The notes: generated by a model from the sequence alone, not told the origin. Counted from the first letter of the stretch, positions 24,077 to 37,324 are shown. The stretch: DNA of 64,000 bases from Larix kaempferi (GCA_027924585.1 BSBM01000252.1:1178001-1242000), one strand, 5' to 3'. Numbers and translations: made by a program.

Positions 24077-24283
24077 AATGCTAAAAGAAATTAGAGCATT
24101 TATAGATTTTGTTTCTTTGTTTTTAGAACTAGCATTGATATCCTTTTTCTCTTCCATTTGATTTCTTACAGTACTAACATTTTAGATTTGGTGGATTAGG
24201 GACGATAATACAAGAGGTAAGAACCTGCGCATTCACTATAGTGAGTACTTTCTTTCATTGAATCCAAATTATGTTAGTGCTGC

Positions 24284-25065
24284 ATGAATAGGATTAGAGA
24301 CGATAAAGGCATATTTTTAAAAGGTAGAAAGGTTCCATTTGTTTTAACCACTCCATCTCAAGGTGTTGTAAGAACTCTCCCATCCACTAACCAACTGGAA
24401 GGTAGCACCATTCGAAGAGGACAAGCAGATAGGAAGACAATCTCCAAACCAAACCCAAAGGTAAAATATTTAGAAACCATGGAGACTATAATTGGACCTA
24501 CAACAGAATAAATATTGGCAGGAGGGTCAAGTGGACAATCATAATTAGAGGCTAAGAGCAATCTGATCCAAGAACCAGAATCTCTGGGTTTGGTACAACA
24601 AAAAAATGGCAGAAGGATAAGGAGAATTATACACAATAGAAGAAGGAGAGGCAACCTTTGGATTTCCATTCGTGGATTCAACAACCATGGTACAAATGAA
24701 GAACACCTGTCCCTTTGTTTTACCATGTTTACATGGAACGGTATCATAACATCTCGATTCTTTCCTTTTTGAGTTTGATATTATTTGTCGTAGTTATGAT
24801 CATTTCAATGAAACACAAAAGAATATATTGTTTCCTTCCACTCTTAAAGATGTGGCATTGCGTTGGTTCATGGTGTTGGGAGGAGACACAATTCGAACAT
24901 GGGATGACATGCGTAAGATATTTTTGAAGAAATATCAATAGTGTTGTAAAGATATGGATTTAAAAGAATAAATCTTTAGAATAACATAAAAAGAAGATGA
25001 AATCCTAGAGGACTATCTTGAAAGTTTTTTTTATAACTTCCAAATATCTAGTCAAAGTAAATTGA
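24284..25065 (+). pseudogene. Athila-like gag, 5' part only, copy A
   Basis: Broken frames give MNRIRDDKGIFLKG..., then (about 24780-24945) KHKRIYCF...LKDVALRWFMVLGG and TWDDMRKIFLKKYQ, the capsid-domain motifs of retrotransposon gag. Several stops and shifts are present. The coding stretch ends at about 25065, cut by the tandem-duplication junction within the EDYLESFFYNFQ segment. Confidence 0.75.
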
Positions 25066-26623
25066 ACTAAATTTTCACCATGGTGTTACTGAATTTATTA
25101 GGAGTTGCCAAAACAACTATTCAAGCTAAAGATTAGGTTATTGTAATGTCAAAGTATGCCTTACATTATTAGTTAAATCAATGGTTTTCCCAAGAATATG
25201 TTAGCTATCAGTTTGGGAAGCAATGAAACAGATAGAGGAGATTAAAGCTATGAAATTTAAATGGATTATGGATATTTCATGCCCGCATGTCTATTAAAGG
25301 GAATATTTAATTATGAAAATCCGTGTAGTTTTGTGCACAAAGGATTTTTGATAAGAGAGAAATGCACAAAAAATGGATTTGGAATAATCCTAAAATCATT
25401 TCTAAATATCCGTGTGCAAAACAAGAAATGGTTTTGCCAATATCTCCAAAATTCCATATGTTTTATGTATATATGAAATCATTTCTCAGAACCACGAGCA
25501 TGTACATAAATGGTTTTAGAGGATGTGAATGGTTTTTGGGATTAATTTTTGAAAAATATTTCAAATGGAAATATTTTATCCCTAATATTTAATTGAATAA
25601 AATTTACCATTTCTTGGAAAATTATTTAAAGAGAAGGAAGGGATCTTGTGTGCAGAGAAAAATATGTGGTGCCCATATTTATGTTTCCTAGTAATTAAAT
25701 TTATCATTTGAAGAGAGGATTGTTAACGGGTAGGCAGAGTATTTACCAACCAGCAAACTGAGGGATTGATATCTTCATCAAATTTAATCCAAATTCCATT
25801 CCATATTTAATGGAGGGGAATCAACAATTTTAAAATTTATTTCAGAATTTACCCTTTACGTCATTTCCATAGTTTTACCCTCTACAGCAATTTCGAACTT
25901 TTAATTGTTTTGTAACTTTCAAATGTGAAAAGGACATTGGATATATGTGTATATCATAATCAACAAGTGGAGGTTAATTTTGGTCAAGTGGTTCCTTAAA
26001 AAGTGGATATTAGATCTTAAATAAGATTGATTTTGAGTCACTATGGTTAATCCTTGTAAATATTTTTGTTATCCTAGATGAAGATTCGATCCATGGTTCT
26101 AGGATCTAGTTTCAAATGATGTAATGTAATGAATATCTATAAAAAGACCAGATGTAAAGGGAATAAAGGGTTTGATTTTCCTCTTATAGGAAGCACGGGG
26201 TCATAGAAGGGGCCAGAGCGAGTTTGCACTGTGTAAATTTCTTCAACAAGCTAATATATAAGTAGTGTTCTCATGCTCAATGATCTATCATCTTATTGGT
26301 CAGTACATTAATTATCATCCAAGTTCAGATCAAATTATAGTAGAAATTCTATTGTGAATTGTCTGTAACCTAAGAATGTGCATTCCTATACATGATTCTA
26401 GACTTTCAACATTGTTTGAGTTTAGGACATCTTCTTATAAATGTGTGGCTTCCTTACCCATGTGTTTATTTCATTTTTCTGCTTTATCTTATGTTTATGT
26501 CTTGTTTGTCCTTTGAGTTGCATGTCAATGACCTATGAAAGGCTGCTCATTATTTTGAATATATTTGATTTTGAACCTTAGATTCTTTAAGCCCTTGTGA
26601 CCCATTTCGTTGAACCTACGTTA
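25066..26623. other. No gene seen (copy B, left part)
   Basis: Equivalent to 307-1881 of copy A. AT-rich, with no conserved open frame. The 250-base stretch around 25261-25592 is open in copy B but not in A, so I treat it as noncoding. Confidence 0.4.
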
Positions 26624-27199
26624 TCAACCAACCAAAACTATTCCAAATCCAAGATGTGCTAGGCATGTCCCTTTTGCATTCAATGGACATCTTCTAGCGC
26701 TAACAGTATCCCAAACAACAATTCTATAGGCATGGAGTCTGTCATTCATGGCGGCAAATTGATTTTTAATTTGGGAGACAATGAGGTTAGAATCGCGTAT
26801 AAAAATTATACACTTAATATTTAGATCTTCGACAATCTCTAAACCTAAAAGCAAAGCCTCATATTCTGCTACATTATTAGTGCAATCAAATTCCAAGAGG
26901 AATGAGTACACACTTTCTTCCCCTATTGGTGAAGTTAGAACAACACCAGCTCCTGCACGTTGTCTAGACCTAGCCCCATCAAAGTGCTTTTTCCAGATTT
27001 TACTAGGCGGGAAAGGTTGTTGCCTTATTTCTTCCCAATAGTTGGTCAACACCATAAAATTTTCAACTTCATCCGTTGCATGCATGACTTCATAAAAAAG
27101 ATGGTCAGGGGTTTCAACATGATCACTCATGGGAGGCTCATTCAGTGAAGTTATGGAAGAGCCTTTATTAGTAGGGATCATTGATAATATGAGATCCAT
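26624..27199 (-). pseudogene. aRNase H domain of the Tat-like remnant, copy B
   Basis: Better preserved than in copy A. It has FDGARSRQRAGAG (Asp), NNVAEYEALLLGL (Glu) and IRDSNLIVSQIKNQ (Asp). It is preceded directly by the protease end and a linker starting MDLILSMIPTN. No RT or integrase lies upstream or downstream. It belongs to the same ancestral element as 1882-2442. Confidence 0.75.
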
Positions 27200-27830
27200 T
27201 TGAATACTACCCCCAACCTAGCAGCCCATTCCCTAGACAGCAACGTTCCCTAGATGTCAGGAACGTTAAGGACCAAAACATCCATAGATAACTCAACGTC
27301 ACAACACACTACCAATCTTATTTTCAAATCGTCGATAACACCCAAGGCCTTAACTGGAGGGGAGTCCCTGCCACAAACATTTCTAAATGGTCTGGATGAG
27401 GTTAAATCAAGTTGTTCCATGACCCGGAGGAGCATGCCATTGACCTCAGCTCCCAAATCTAACATGCAATTATACAAGATCAATTGATTAACTTCAAGGG
27501 GCCACATAGAATGGGGGATATTCGCCACTTCCTTCAGAAACACTATGGATGTTGATTGGAGGATATTTAACTATTCCCATGGGTTGTTTGCGCAAAGCAC
27601 TCTTAAGTTGAATCCCCAGAAAATTGGTAGCCTTATCATACATTGAAGGGATCTTCAGAATCTTGGCTAGAGGAACTGATTTGTTGAGCTTGGAGAGAGA
27701 ACCCGATATATTAATCTCTAATTCATACGGATTATCCTTGCTATTGGTCTCCATCTTCGGCCCTAAAAATTCCATGACCTGAGCTTTGTTCAAGGGAATT
27801 TTCACCAACTCTTTCAATGACACCAATACT
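27200..27830 (-). pseudogene. Retropepsin region of the Tat-like remnant, copy B
   Basis: Frame 27543-27250 holds NCMLDLGAEVNGMLLRVMEQL, the retropepsin active-site segment in the D-L-G form common in plant Ty3/gypsy elements. It runs on to VLVLNVPDI, then a stop and a frameshift before the LLSRE end. Upstream frame 27826-27494 (110 codons) is the gag-protease linker. Copy A lacks about 310 bp of this region. Confidence 0.65.
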
Positions 27831-28090
27831 TATGAACTTGACAGTTTTCCCAACACATTTTTCTTCATAGGTTCTTGCACTCGAGCTGCTTCATTAAAGG
27901 GCTTCCTGTTCTGGGTGGCAGCGGCTAGACTATTTTCTCCATAGATTTGTTTTTGGAGCATTCGCTTTCAAATAAGCTTTAGGATCATATTTAACTACTT
28001 CCCTAAGAGAGGAATCACTTCCTTTTGGGAACTACTATTAGGCTTTCGTGTATTCTCAGGGATAGGTCTTGGAGGACCAGATACTACCTT

Positions 28091-28570
28091 TTACTTCAAA
28101 GCAGCAGGAGTATTCTTCTGAGAGGTAGCACTACCCTTTGATGCCTTCTTTTGAGCAACATTTGGATCAAGGCATTGCTTAGCCACAACATTTTGGATGG
28201 ATTGATTCTTGATAGGATTTCCTTGATGATCAGCCTCCCACATATGTTGGGTTTCGATCGGATTGTGGGTTGGGATGGTGGAGTTGTTATAAACACTCTC
28301 GTATATATGTTGAATATATTCATCATGTTCCCTATCGTCTTCTTCTCGTTGCTTCACCAGAAGAGAAACCAAGGTGACCAATTCATATAATTGAGTCATA
28401 AATTTAATGGTCATGTCGTTCCCCATGTCAGAGTCTTTTGAGAATGACATAATTTTAGAACTACAGAGCTTTCCTTGAGGATTATGAGAACTATCTAAAC
28501 TTCTAAGGTTATAGGGATGAGTTTGACCCTCATTGTAGTCGCGATGTGGACTTGCAAGATGAACTTGAAC
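28091..28570 (-). pseudogene. Gag-like region of the Tat-like remnant, copy B
   Basis: Frame 28450-28091 (119 codons) carries MTQLYELVTLVSLLVKQREE and a lysine-rich tail, matching 3521-2915 in copy A. No recognised domain; the gag label rests on the order PBS, this frame, protease. Confidence 0.45.
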
Positions 28571-28745
28571 CTTTGCTCATTGAAAGGTTTTGTCACGAGA
28601 GAGGTAAGAGATGAGTGACCAAAAATGATGGCTGTGATAATTAAATATGAACAAAATACAACCAACAAAATTATTACAGAACTTGATGTGAAATATAGAC
28701 ACAGGAAAAAGGTACACTCGCAGACACCTGGGGTAGTCCTCTACC

Positions 28746-28763
28746 TCCTCGACAATGGTGCCA
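28746..28763 (-). other. PBS of the Tat-like remnant, copy B
   Basis: The minus strand reads TGGCACCATTGTCGAGGA at the position equivalent to 3694-3711. It is more diverged from the tRNA-Asp complement than copy A. Confidence 0.45.
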
Positions 28764-31700
28764 AAATGGTCATCACAGTTCTTGTAGCTGCCCCTTGAGA
28801 GAATCCAATCCAGGACGGTAGAGGGGGATGGCAGCTAAACCTATGACCTAAGAGGGTCCTGACCTCGGAATGAGGATCAGAGGTCACACCAATCAAGAAT
28901 TTCTTTGCTTTATGCCAAATGGTGGGAGACCCAGGCCCAACCTTGTGGAAAGACCAAGAGATAGATACCTGACAAAGTCAATTAGAAGACACACAAGAGA
29001 TACCCAATGAATGAAACCCTAGGTATCAGGTAACTAATATTGAGGAAGGCTTGAATGATAAAAGAGATGTAGAAATATGAATACAAATGACTCCTCAATA
29101 GCAATGAATCAAATAAAGACCCAGGTTAAAGAGTAAGGAGTAAATGAGCAAATCACTACCCAAGGGGGTTAGACTTAGTGAAATGAGATGGCCCAAAGGT
29201 AGGATTCAAAACAACAGTTAATGGCTGTCATAACACTTGAAAATACTGCTTGGTTGAAATATAAACACAATAGAAAAAGGCCACAAGCAAGACCAAGTCA
29301 CAAACAAAAAACTACAGTCACCAAGGCAAGGGGGTCCATTCATAAAAAAACCAGTGCCTATTCTAGCAGGGTAAATGGAGTAAAAAATGTATAACATTCA
29401 GGTTCTAGGGGTTTTAGACTAAGGCCAAATATACCCAAATGTTGGATTCCTAAGATTCTATGTAAATGACTTGCCAAATGTTTAAAGGGTTGTAAGCTAG
29501 TTTAATTATTTTGCTAACTAGAGGTATGGAAATGAGAAAGAGTGAATGCATGAAGTACTTACATGGATGTCTTGGAAAATGCTGAGAAGGTGGCAATATT
29601 CTCTAACAGTGATCAACTTAGAGGAAGGTGATGGAGCTCTAGCCTAAATTGATTTTCCCAAGTGACCAATGCACCCTCTTCTTTGCAAAACAAACAAACA
29701 CAAGTCAATTCGATTTGCAGACAAGGAATTCCAAAGAGCATATGATTGATAATGAAATACAAAAATAACTCCTGATTGCTTCACAATTTGGAGAAAGAAA
29801 AAGAGGGGTTTCCCCACAAGTGCGCCCTCTACCAATTCACTACCCTACATGCAAAGTTGAATCACAAAAAGAATGCCAAGAACCACAATTAAATGCATCT
29901 AGTGCCAAAGGGAAATGATAAGCAATCACAATACTCAAATATCTATCACAAGAGAACACAAGTTTTACTCTAAAGAATTTCTCTCTATCATTGCAAGTCC
30001 AAGAGCCAAAAGTGCATTACAATGAAAACTGTCTCCCTTCTATAGAAAATGGGAGAGAAATATCCCTATCCATATTATTATGAATGGTTTATATTACAAG
30101 ATAGAAATCAAAATCAATGGCTGAGATTGATTCATTTTTACGATACATAAACCATCTCAAAAGAGGGGAGCGATTTTCCCTCATGAGCCCAAGTACAATA
30201 GTAAACTGATATAACGATAATAGTACGATGAAATGGGTCCCTAGTGGCTATGTTGTCTCCCTAGGGACATAACATGGCAGCCACAACATACACCAAGGAA
30301 CAACAAGTGAAATCACTGCCCCCTAGTGCGTCCTCCCTCATGTGGTGCGATTTTCCCAATTGGAGCCAAATACATAAAGTGGGGCCCAAATGATGAATAT
30401 AACATGTGATATGAAGTCCAAAGTGTCCTCAATACATAAGATAAATACCCAAAGTCATTCTTTTTCCAAACATTCACCCTTTCAATGACTTGATAAACCA
30501 TGGTGACTTTAATTTTTTAATTAAAATGATGATAAGGCTTGTAAATGATAAAAATGCCCATAATATGTTCTTCCTTTGTATGTAACTATGATATAAGTGC
30601 ACAAATGAAATCATAAGCATGAAATCCATAAGGAATGACTACTCATATGCCATGGATCCACCTATGTTGTGATTTGGAAGGAAATCCATGTCCAATAATT
30701 AAAATATATAGCTTGTTAAATAATAATAAATCTATATCAACACCAAAATACACTGAATGAAGCATGGAATAGTCTAGTGAACATCCATAGGAATAAATAT
30801 ACATGAAATGACCACTCGTAGTCACACCCACTCCGAGGCTTTTTCGGTTGACCAAGTCAAACTTGGTCAAACATGGTCAAAATGGTAAAAAATGATGACT
30901 GGACCAAAACTAAGTGTCTCTGCATGCATAAGGCATCAATACTACTCTCCAAATTATATTAGTAGCAGACATAAATCATAGGTTGCATGTAGCAGTGGTA
31001 ATCATAATAAACAACATAAAATATAGACCAAAAATTGACAGTTGCATAGCAATAATGAAGTCCTAGACATATGCTCATTTCACATTCATTCCCATGTACA
31101 AAAGTTAGACCACCCCTCATTTACTTTGGGTGAGGTGGAAACAAAGAAAAGCTAGGTCCAATGAGGTTTGACTCATGCGAACAACACTAGTGATCTCTCA
31201 GATTACAAGGGGAAACAAGGACACAATTCCATGTACTAGGTAGGCAGACATTATGTAATGGCGGTGTCTCACAAATGGGTAGAGTGCTTAGAAGTGCTCC
31301 AATAGAATCTAACAAGTGCCTTGATGGATTTTCATTTCTACTTGCCCTTTTGCTACTCTTTGACTTTCATTTAGGATTGCATCCTTTTAGACATAGCATT
31401 AAGCTCCGATGCATTTTATACATGGCCTTTTTATTTGATGACCCTTCGGATTTCACATTTGCTGAGTAATTGCATCTTTCATCTAGGGTTTGCATTTCAT
31501 TTCATTCCATTTCCATTTCTGTGATTTTACATGCGCTAAGAACCACAACCAATCGCAGCTTTCATGATGGACACTCTTCATTTATAAACAAGGACAACTT
31601 ACTTTGAGGACTAAGGGAGACACTTCCGATGGACAACACAATCTTAACTGCATATCAACATCTAGGGTAATTGACAACAAGCGAATCGATGGGACTGAAA

Positions 31701-33600
31701 GTGCAGCCACACACTATAGATCCGAGACACAAATAACATGGAGGCCATACCAGTACAAAGGTCAGAGTGGGGGAATCTCTTTGATCTCATAAGTATCATC
31801 CAAGTCAAGGGAGATAGTATGCATGATGGACAAACGAATGGGTGGAAGGAAAAGTGGACATGTGAGTCCAGAGGAAAGTGGGGAATGTGCTACGTTGTGG
31901 AAGGGGTAACCCTATGGATGAGCATATTCCTAAGTATTCACATCATGCTATTTAACCATTCAATTGTTAGTCCACAAGAAGCCACAAGATGCATAATCAC
32001 CACGCTGCTACCACATATGAACAGTCACATCTACTAAGATAATTAGGAAAGACAACATGTAAATGCAAACCTCGTGCCATATTCCTGCTTAGGAATCACT
32101 GTATCTGGATATCAAGTGCCTCTGATAGTCTGGAAGGGAAAGGAAGATATATCAACCATCTGTTATGTTGTACTGCTAAAGTGAAACCATGGTCTAACAA
32201 GTCTCTCTCTGGGATCATGAGGCTTAAGAATGACATGGGAAAGCTGATGACAATGCTCTATGACTCTAACTTATGTTGTGGGTACTATGCCATTGATCAT
32301 AATTATGGAAGAAGTAGGCTCATCTTAGTGTAGGACTGGCTCATGTCTTAGGAAAAAACTGCTATGGAACATCATGGTAGCCCGAATACTATGGATATGA
32401 TAACAGTTCTAGCTAGCCCCAAGTAGGAATATGAGAGAAAATATTGGAAGGCATATTAGATTTGAAAGTAGTTGGAAGAAATCATTTTCTATAAGATCTC
32501 CTTTAAATGGAATACCATTGAATTCTTCATCGCCTTCAAACAATTTGGAAAATTTTAAATAGCATTTTGGAAAGGACAATCTACAAAACATACTCAAAAT
32601 TTTAAAATTGATCATTTGAGAAATGACTATACTAGATCCATATCCCATTCTTTCCTTGATTATGGATGCATTTTAGCAGGCCTAGTGAAAGCCCATTGAA
32701 GTCCATTGGCTAGATAAACAAGGCTAGATCAATATTGTGATGTTAAATCAAAATATAGATAGGACATAGAAATTTGGATAAATTCAGGGATGCCAAGTAG
32801 AAGTATTATGAGGTCAATCATGCATAAAAGTATTTAAGAAAAATATTTTGTGATTATTAATGGAGTAAAATCAATTCACAATGTTGTAAGCAAAAATGTA
32901 ATGAAATATGACCCATTAACTAGTCAATGTAAACTGCAATCTTTATCCTCTATATTATTTTTCTATTTTGTTCCTTCTTATAGTGTAATCGTTTCATCAA
33001 CTTAAACAACATGGAAAAAACTAAATAATGCTTTTGGAAGTGGAAAACCTACAAAATATACTCCACAAAGCATGAAAAATATAGTTCATGAAGTGTACAT
33101 TACGACCACAAAGCACACAATCACTATAGGTGCACAAATCTTCAACATACATATGTTTGAAAATGATAAATCATTCTCTATTACATAGATGTACCAATGT
33201 ATAACATATATTACATAACAATAAGAGAAATTTAAAGCTTACCAAACCATGATTGCTCTACTGGAAGGTCACTAGAAATAACAAATAGATCTTTCCTTTT
33301 CAACTGGAAATCTATCGATGGCATGGAGAGAAAAATGCAAGCTATGGCATTTCAATCGACTGCGTGTTGCAACTTTCAACAAAGAAATTCCAACTAATGC
33401 ATCAACAAATATGTTAATTGGATGAAAACCAATAGCCATTAACCTTTAGCCAACAATCAACACCAACACGAAACTTCTTACGTGCTTCTTACTAAGGGGA
33501 TTCTTTTCCAATAAAGTATGTGATTATTTCTTTTTAATATTCTTAGTCCTCGTTCATTGTTAAACAATGCATCATTATAGACTTTCCAACATGTCTAACA
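28764..33600. other. No gene seen (copy B, middle), includes the empty E1 site
   Basis: Equivalent to 3712-7177 plus 20630-22139 of copy A. At 32009-32020 the sequence runs CCACATATGAACAGTCAC without interruption, where copy A has E1 between two TATGC copies. No conserved coding frame found. Confidence 0.5.
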
Positions 33601-34031
33601 CCCATGTATGAATAATTTTAAGTTATATGTGAAAATGCAGGGCTCATAACAAAAGAGTCAAACCACAAGGATGGCAAATTTATTCTTGTTATGTAAAACC
33701 AAAAAAGTAGGGACCAAAGTGAAACTTAGCACATAATGATTTATTTCGATGATGTATTACATGTTCCAAGTATTTCCTGCAATCTTTATCATTCTATCAA
33801 ATCACTCATTCAGTTGAAGGTAAGACTGTAGAGTTTTCACCTCATCAAGTTGTAATCAAGTATTTAAAATGTCCTAAGCATGTCCTTACAACTGGAAATG
33901 TTGATGATATTACTAGGTTGTACAAATTTGACAAATTTGGGTCATCATCTTTTCCATCAGTTTTGATTGCTCATAACAACGACTTGGACAAATTTTGGCA
34001 TGAGCTATTTGGTCATCTAAATTGTCTGAGT
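33601..34031 (+). pseudogene. Ty1/copia GAG-pre-integrase fragment, copy B
   Basis: Counterpart of 22140-22590. The end is open at 33918-34030 and reads KFDKFGSSSFPSVLIAHNND and FWHELFGHLN. It stops at the TGTTGGGTCC start of the Athila-like LTR at 34032. Confidence 0.75.
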
Positions 34032-34739
34032 TGTTGGGTCCTTGTTTTGACACTTATGACACCGCGAGTCATACTTTTTGACTCCCTATTCCTTCCCTAG
34101 ATACCTCATTATTATCCCTTTTGGCCACATTATTCACATTTGTTATAGGGTATACATCTCAGGGAGGATTCCGAGGTAAAAGTTATGTATTTCACATATT
34201 TTCTACTTTTGGTATGCAAATGGGTTGAATGTCATTTTACTATTCCATTAAAATAGGAATCACAAATCCTGTAACAACTGCTCAAATCCTGTAACCTCTT
34301 TAATGCTTTTCATGGTTGTGTTATACTAGATAAAGAACCACCACTTGGATATTGTTCTTGATCTTCCGGAGATGGTTTTGTGTTCGTCTAATAGATTTCA
34401 AACCAAACAGGGTAAGCATTGAAGCATGGTCAAACCTCAAGTCAATCTGCGCTATAAAGAGACATTTTAAGATAATTTTTCTGAATGTACACAAAAGCAT
34501 CCAAACCAACTCCATACAAGCAACCAAATCACATGGAGAATTGCATGCCATCTATAATGAAATTCTCAACACGAAAGAAGTGGTTAACGAATTCCTGGCA
34601 ATGGTCAAAGAAGTTCCCAAATTGGTAAAAGGTAGTATCCCCAAATTTCAAATCTTAACTCTAATTAGTCATAATTGATTGGAAGGACCACAAGATGTGG
34701 GATTCGAAACTATCCTAGCTAGAATTGTTCCTTTTGTAT

Positions 34740-36345
34740 TGATCGGAAAATGACAGGATCTACTAACACTTGAATTTGCATGTGAATTCTTAAACCAGTT
34801 AACTTATAAAAAGGCTTCAAATAATAAGCTTATCAAAGGCTTAAAAATAATTGAAAGAATATAAATAAACAAATGATGCAAACCATAAGAATGTGGACAC
34901 CGTATGATAACGGAGTTCATACTTGATGGACTATGTCTCCGGGTCTAGCTCCAATGAGGACCGATCTTATTAGTCTTCAAAAATATTTGAACAGGTACAA
35001 AATGCCTTCATCCTTCAAGCTTGCTTCGAAAAGAAAACTTAGGCTTTCAATCATAAAGCCTCTCACTCTCAAACTCTCCAAGAGTGGCTAAAAAGCCTCT
35101 TTACAAAAATAAGAAAACTTACAAAGCCTTTACAAAGGCATAATGGTCTCCTACCATTCTCTCCTCAAAAGCTTCAATCTTTTCCTCCCTTCCATGGCCA
35201 AATTACATTGTTTATATAGCCCAAAGTTTCATAACTTATCCCCAAATTGAATGGGATTTACAAATATTCAATCCCACTTAAAATGGAATACAAATCCATT
35301 AAAAATGGAGAATATATATGCAAAAATATTTATAAAATACCTTTTTGTTTTAAAAACAATAAACAAATCGGAAATATAATATATATGGTTAAAAATAAAC
35401 CATATAATAGTTTGAATTCATTTAAATTTAGGCCAAAGGGAGGCGTGCCCTTTTGGGGATTAAAATCCGATCCAAATCAAAGTTAGAAGCATAATATTTC
35501 ATACACTTTAACATGCGGAGTGCTTGCCACATTGGTTGAAAACGTTCCCATCTTGGGAGGAGGTCACGGGTTCAAACCCACGGATCTCTCCAATTGCGTT
35601 TTTGGTGGCAAATGGTGTTGGTTGTTTGTTTGGTCGCCGATTCAATGGTGGAGGATCTCTCCAATTGCGTTTTTGGTGGCAAATGGTGTTGGTTGTTTGT
35701 TTGGTCGCCGATTCAATGGTGGGTATAACCCATGGGTGGCATATGGTGTTGGTTGTAAACAATTGTGGAGATCATGGTTATGTGGACGGTGCGGAGACTT
35801 TGGCAAAGGATAGGTCCAGCCAATTGCGTTTTTGGTGGCAAATGGTGTTGGTTGTTTGTTTGGTCGCCGATTCAATGGTGGATATAACCCATGGGTGGCA
35901 TATGGTGTTGGTTGTAAACAATTGTGGAGATCATGGTTATGTGGACGGTGCGGAGACTTTGGCAAAGGATAGGTCCAGGTTTGATCATCCTTGACCCCAA
36001 AAGTTTTGGTAACCAAACCAACAAAGTGCCAATAGGGCTGCCACATGGCAGGCCATAATTGGTCCTCATGGATACTGACCCTACCATATGGCAAGCCCTA
36101 ATTGGTCCACATGGATACCGACCCTACCACTTGGACTGCCACATGAGATGACAAATCAACATCGTACTGCCAACTAGACTGCCACTTAAGCATTGTACTT
36201 ACACCTGGACTGCCACATCAGCTCCATACATGCCACATGTCACCCTTGTAGTGGTGCCACATGGCACCCCCTTTTCCCAACTTTACCTGTTTTGCCGAAA
36301 GTTCAAAACTCAATAACTTTCACGTCTGGATTTTGTTTTGCACGA
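34740..36345 (-). repeat. E3 LTR 1 (right end truncated)
   Basis: Starts TGATCGGAAAATGACAGG next to TSD TGTAT. Homology with LTR 3 stops near 36345, where the sequence becomes gag coding on the minus strand. It contains internal tandem repeats (35590-35978). Confidence 0.8.
35590..35978 (+). repeat. Nested tandem repeats in E3 LTR 1 (71- and 159-bp periods)
   Basis: CCAATTGCGTTTTTGGTGGC starts at 35590, 35661 and 35820. The first step is 71 bases and the second 159; the 159-base unit contains CCCATGGGTGGCATATGG and GGAGATCATGGTTATGTGG. LTRs 2 and 3 have single, shorter versions. The 156-codon open frame over this region is a by-product of the repeats. Confidence 0.9.
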
Positions 36346-37270
36346 AACTTCTTTCAAATGACTGGATTCAGCTGCGTGATTGTCATCATCAGTATTCTTC
36401 CCTTTAGATTCAATATGTGTGGCTTGAACACACACTTCATCCAGGTTAGTAGGATTAAACATAAGTATTGTATGACGCAAATAACTGTGTAATCATCCAA
36501 TAAACTTGAGAAGAGTTTCTTGAGTGTAGAGAGGTATACCCAAAATCAAAGCTCTCTTTCTGAATTCCTGAGTGTATTCTTGTAAATTCTGACCTTTACC
36601 TTGCCTTAAGTTTTGCCAATCCATCATGGCTTGTTGTGTGTAGCCTAATGGATAAAATTGCTTCTTTAACGCAGTAGTAAATTCATACCAAGAAGAAATA
36701 ATTTTACCTTTTGTAAGGAGGTATTCATGTGTCTTACTCTCCCATCAGATGAGTGCAGTGCCTCCAAGACGAAGAGTAGCCAACTGGATCTTTCCACTAT
36801 CATCCTCAAGCTTCTGTATCTTGCAATACACCTCAATCTGCCTGATCCAATCATCTAGCTTTTCTGCGTTAAGTTCACCATTATATGTAGGCAAATAAAA
36901 CTTAATATCAAGTTTCAAATAACGTAAATCAAACTTAGTCTTCTCAGGTTGTTTCTTTGAATTTGAAGAAGCAGTACTGGAGATTTCAGAAGAGGAAGAA
37001 GAATATGGAGAAGAAGGCTCGGAAGGGTCTCCTCCTTTTCCCGAAGTATTATCATATGCTTTCTCCCTCTTTGTTTTCTTCTTTTCCAATCTCTCTTGAT
37101 AATCTGCAAACAATATTTCTACCATGTCTTCCATCTGATAGAAAGCCTTGCAGAAAGCCTTCTCATCTTCTTCTCGGTAGTCTTCATCTGCCATTTTCTT
37201 TCTTCGATGTGCACATCCAACTCTAGATCAAAAGGCACAAGCTCTCCTTCACCTGATTTAAGCTTGCCTC
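36346..37270 (-). pseudogene. E3 gag, unit 1 (longer)
   Basis: Minus-strand gag beginning near MADEDYREEDEKAF (37194). It has a serine-rich segment, then DLPTYNGELN-like and WIRQIEVYCKIQKLEDDS, the capsid-domain start of Ty3 gag. After LGGTALI a TGA (expected Trp) interrupts. The frame continues (ISSWYEFTTALKKQFYPLGY, MMDWQNLRQGKGQNLQEY) to about 36346, with another TGA in KFIG*LHSYL. It then runs directly into truncated LTR 1. No zinc knuckle or pol follows. Confidence 0.8.
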
Positions 37271-37308
37271 TAGTAATCATTCACAATCTGCAATTCCCTG
37301 GTTAGCCT

Positions 37309-37320
37309 GCTCTGATACCA
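37309..37320 (-). other. E3 PBS, unit 1 (tRNA-iMet)
   Basis: The minus strand reads TGGTATCAGAGC, an exact match to the plant initiator-methionine tRNA complement. It lies four bases from LTR 2 (start 37325). Confidence 0.9.
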
Positions 37321-37324
37321 AACA

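Larger units (their letters stand above)
307..25065 (+). repeat. Copy A of an ~11.3-kb direct tandem duplication (interrupted by E1)
   Basis: Bases 307-7177 plus 20630-25065 align collinearly with copy B (25066-34739 plus 55541 to about 57370). Both copies start at ACTAAATTTTCACCATGG. A 105-base sample at the start shows about 7 differences, so roughly 6-7 percent divergence by eye. Copy A ends inside an Athila-like gag fragment (...AGTAAATTG) and copy B begins immediately. In copy B the gag runs on past that point, so the junction at about 25065 is a duplication breakpoint. E1 sits inside this copy; removing it leaves about 11.3 kb. Confidence 0.85.

Noticed and set aside
34321-34678. Overlapping 76- and 108-codon frames, and 22879-23161 in copy A
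   Set aside because: They fall inside the Athila-like LTR and differ in frame between the two copies.
35524-36094. Overlapping 150-156-codon open frames on both strands
   Set aside because: They are produced by tandem repeats inside E3 LTR 1 and are absent from the other two LTRs.
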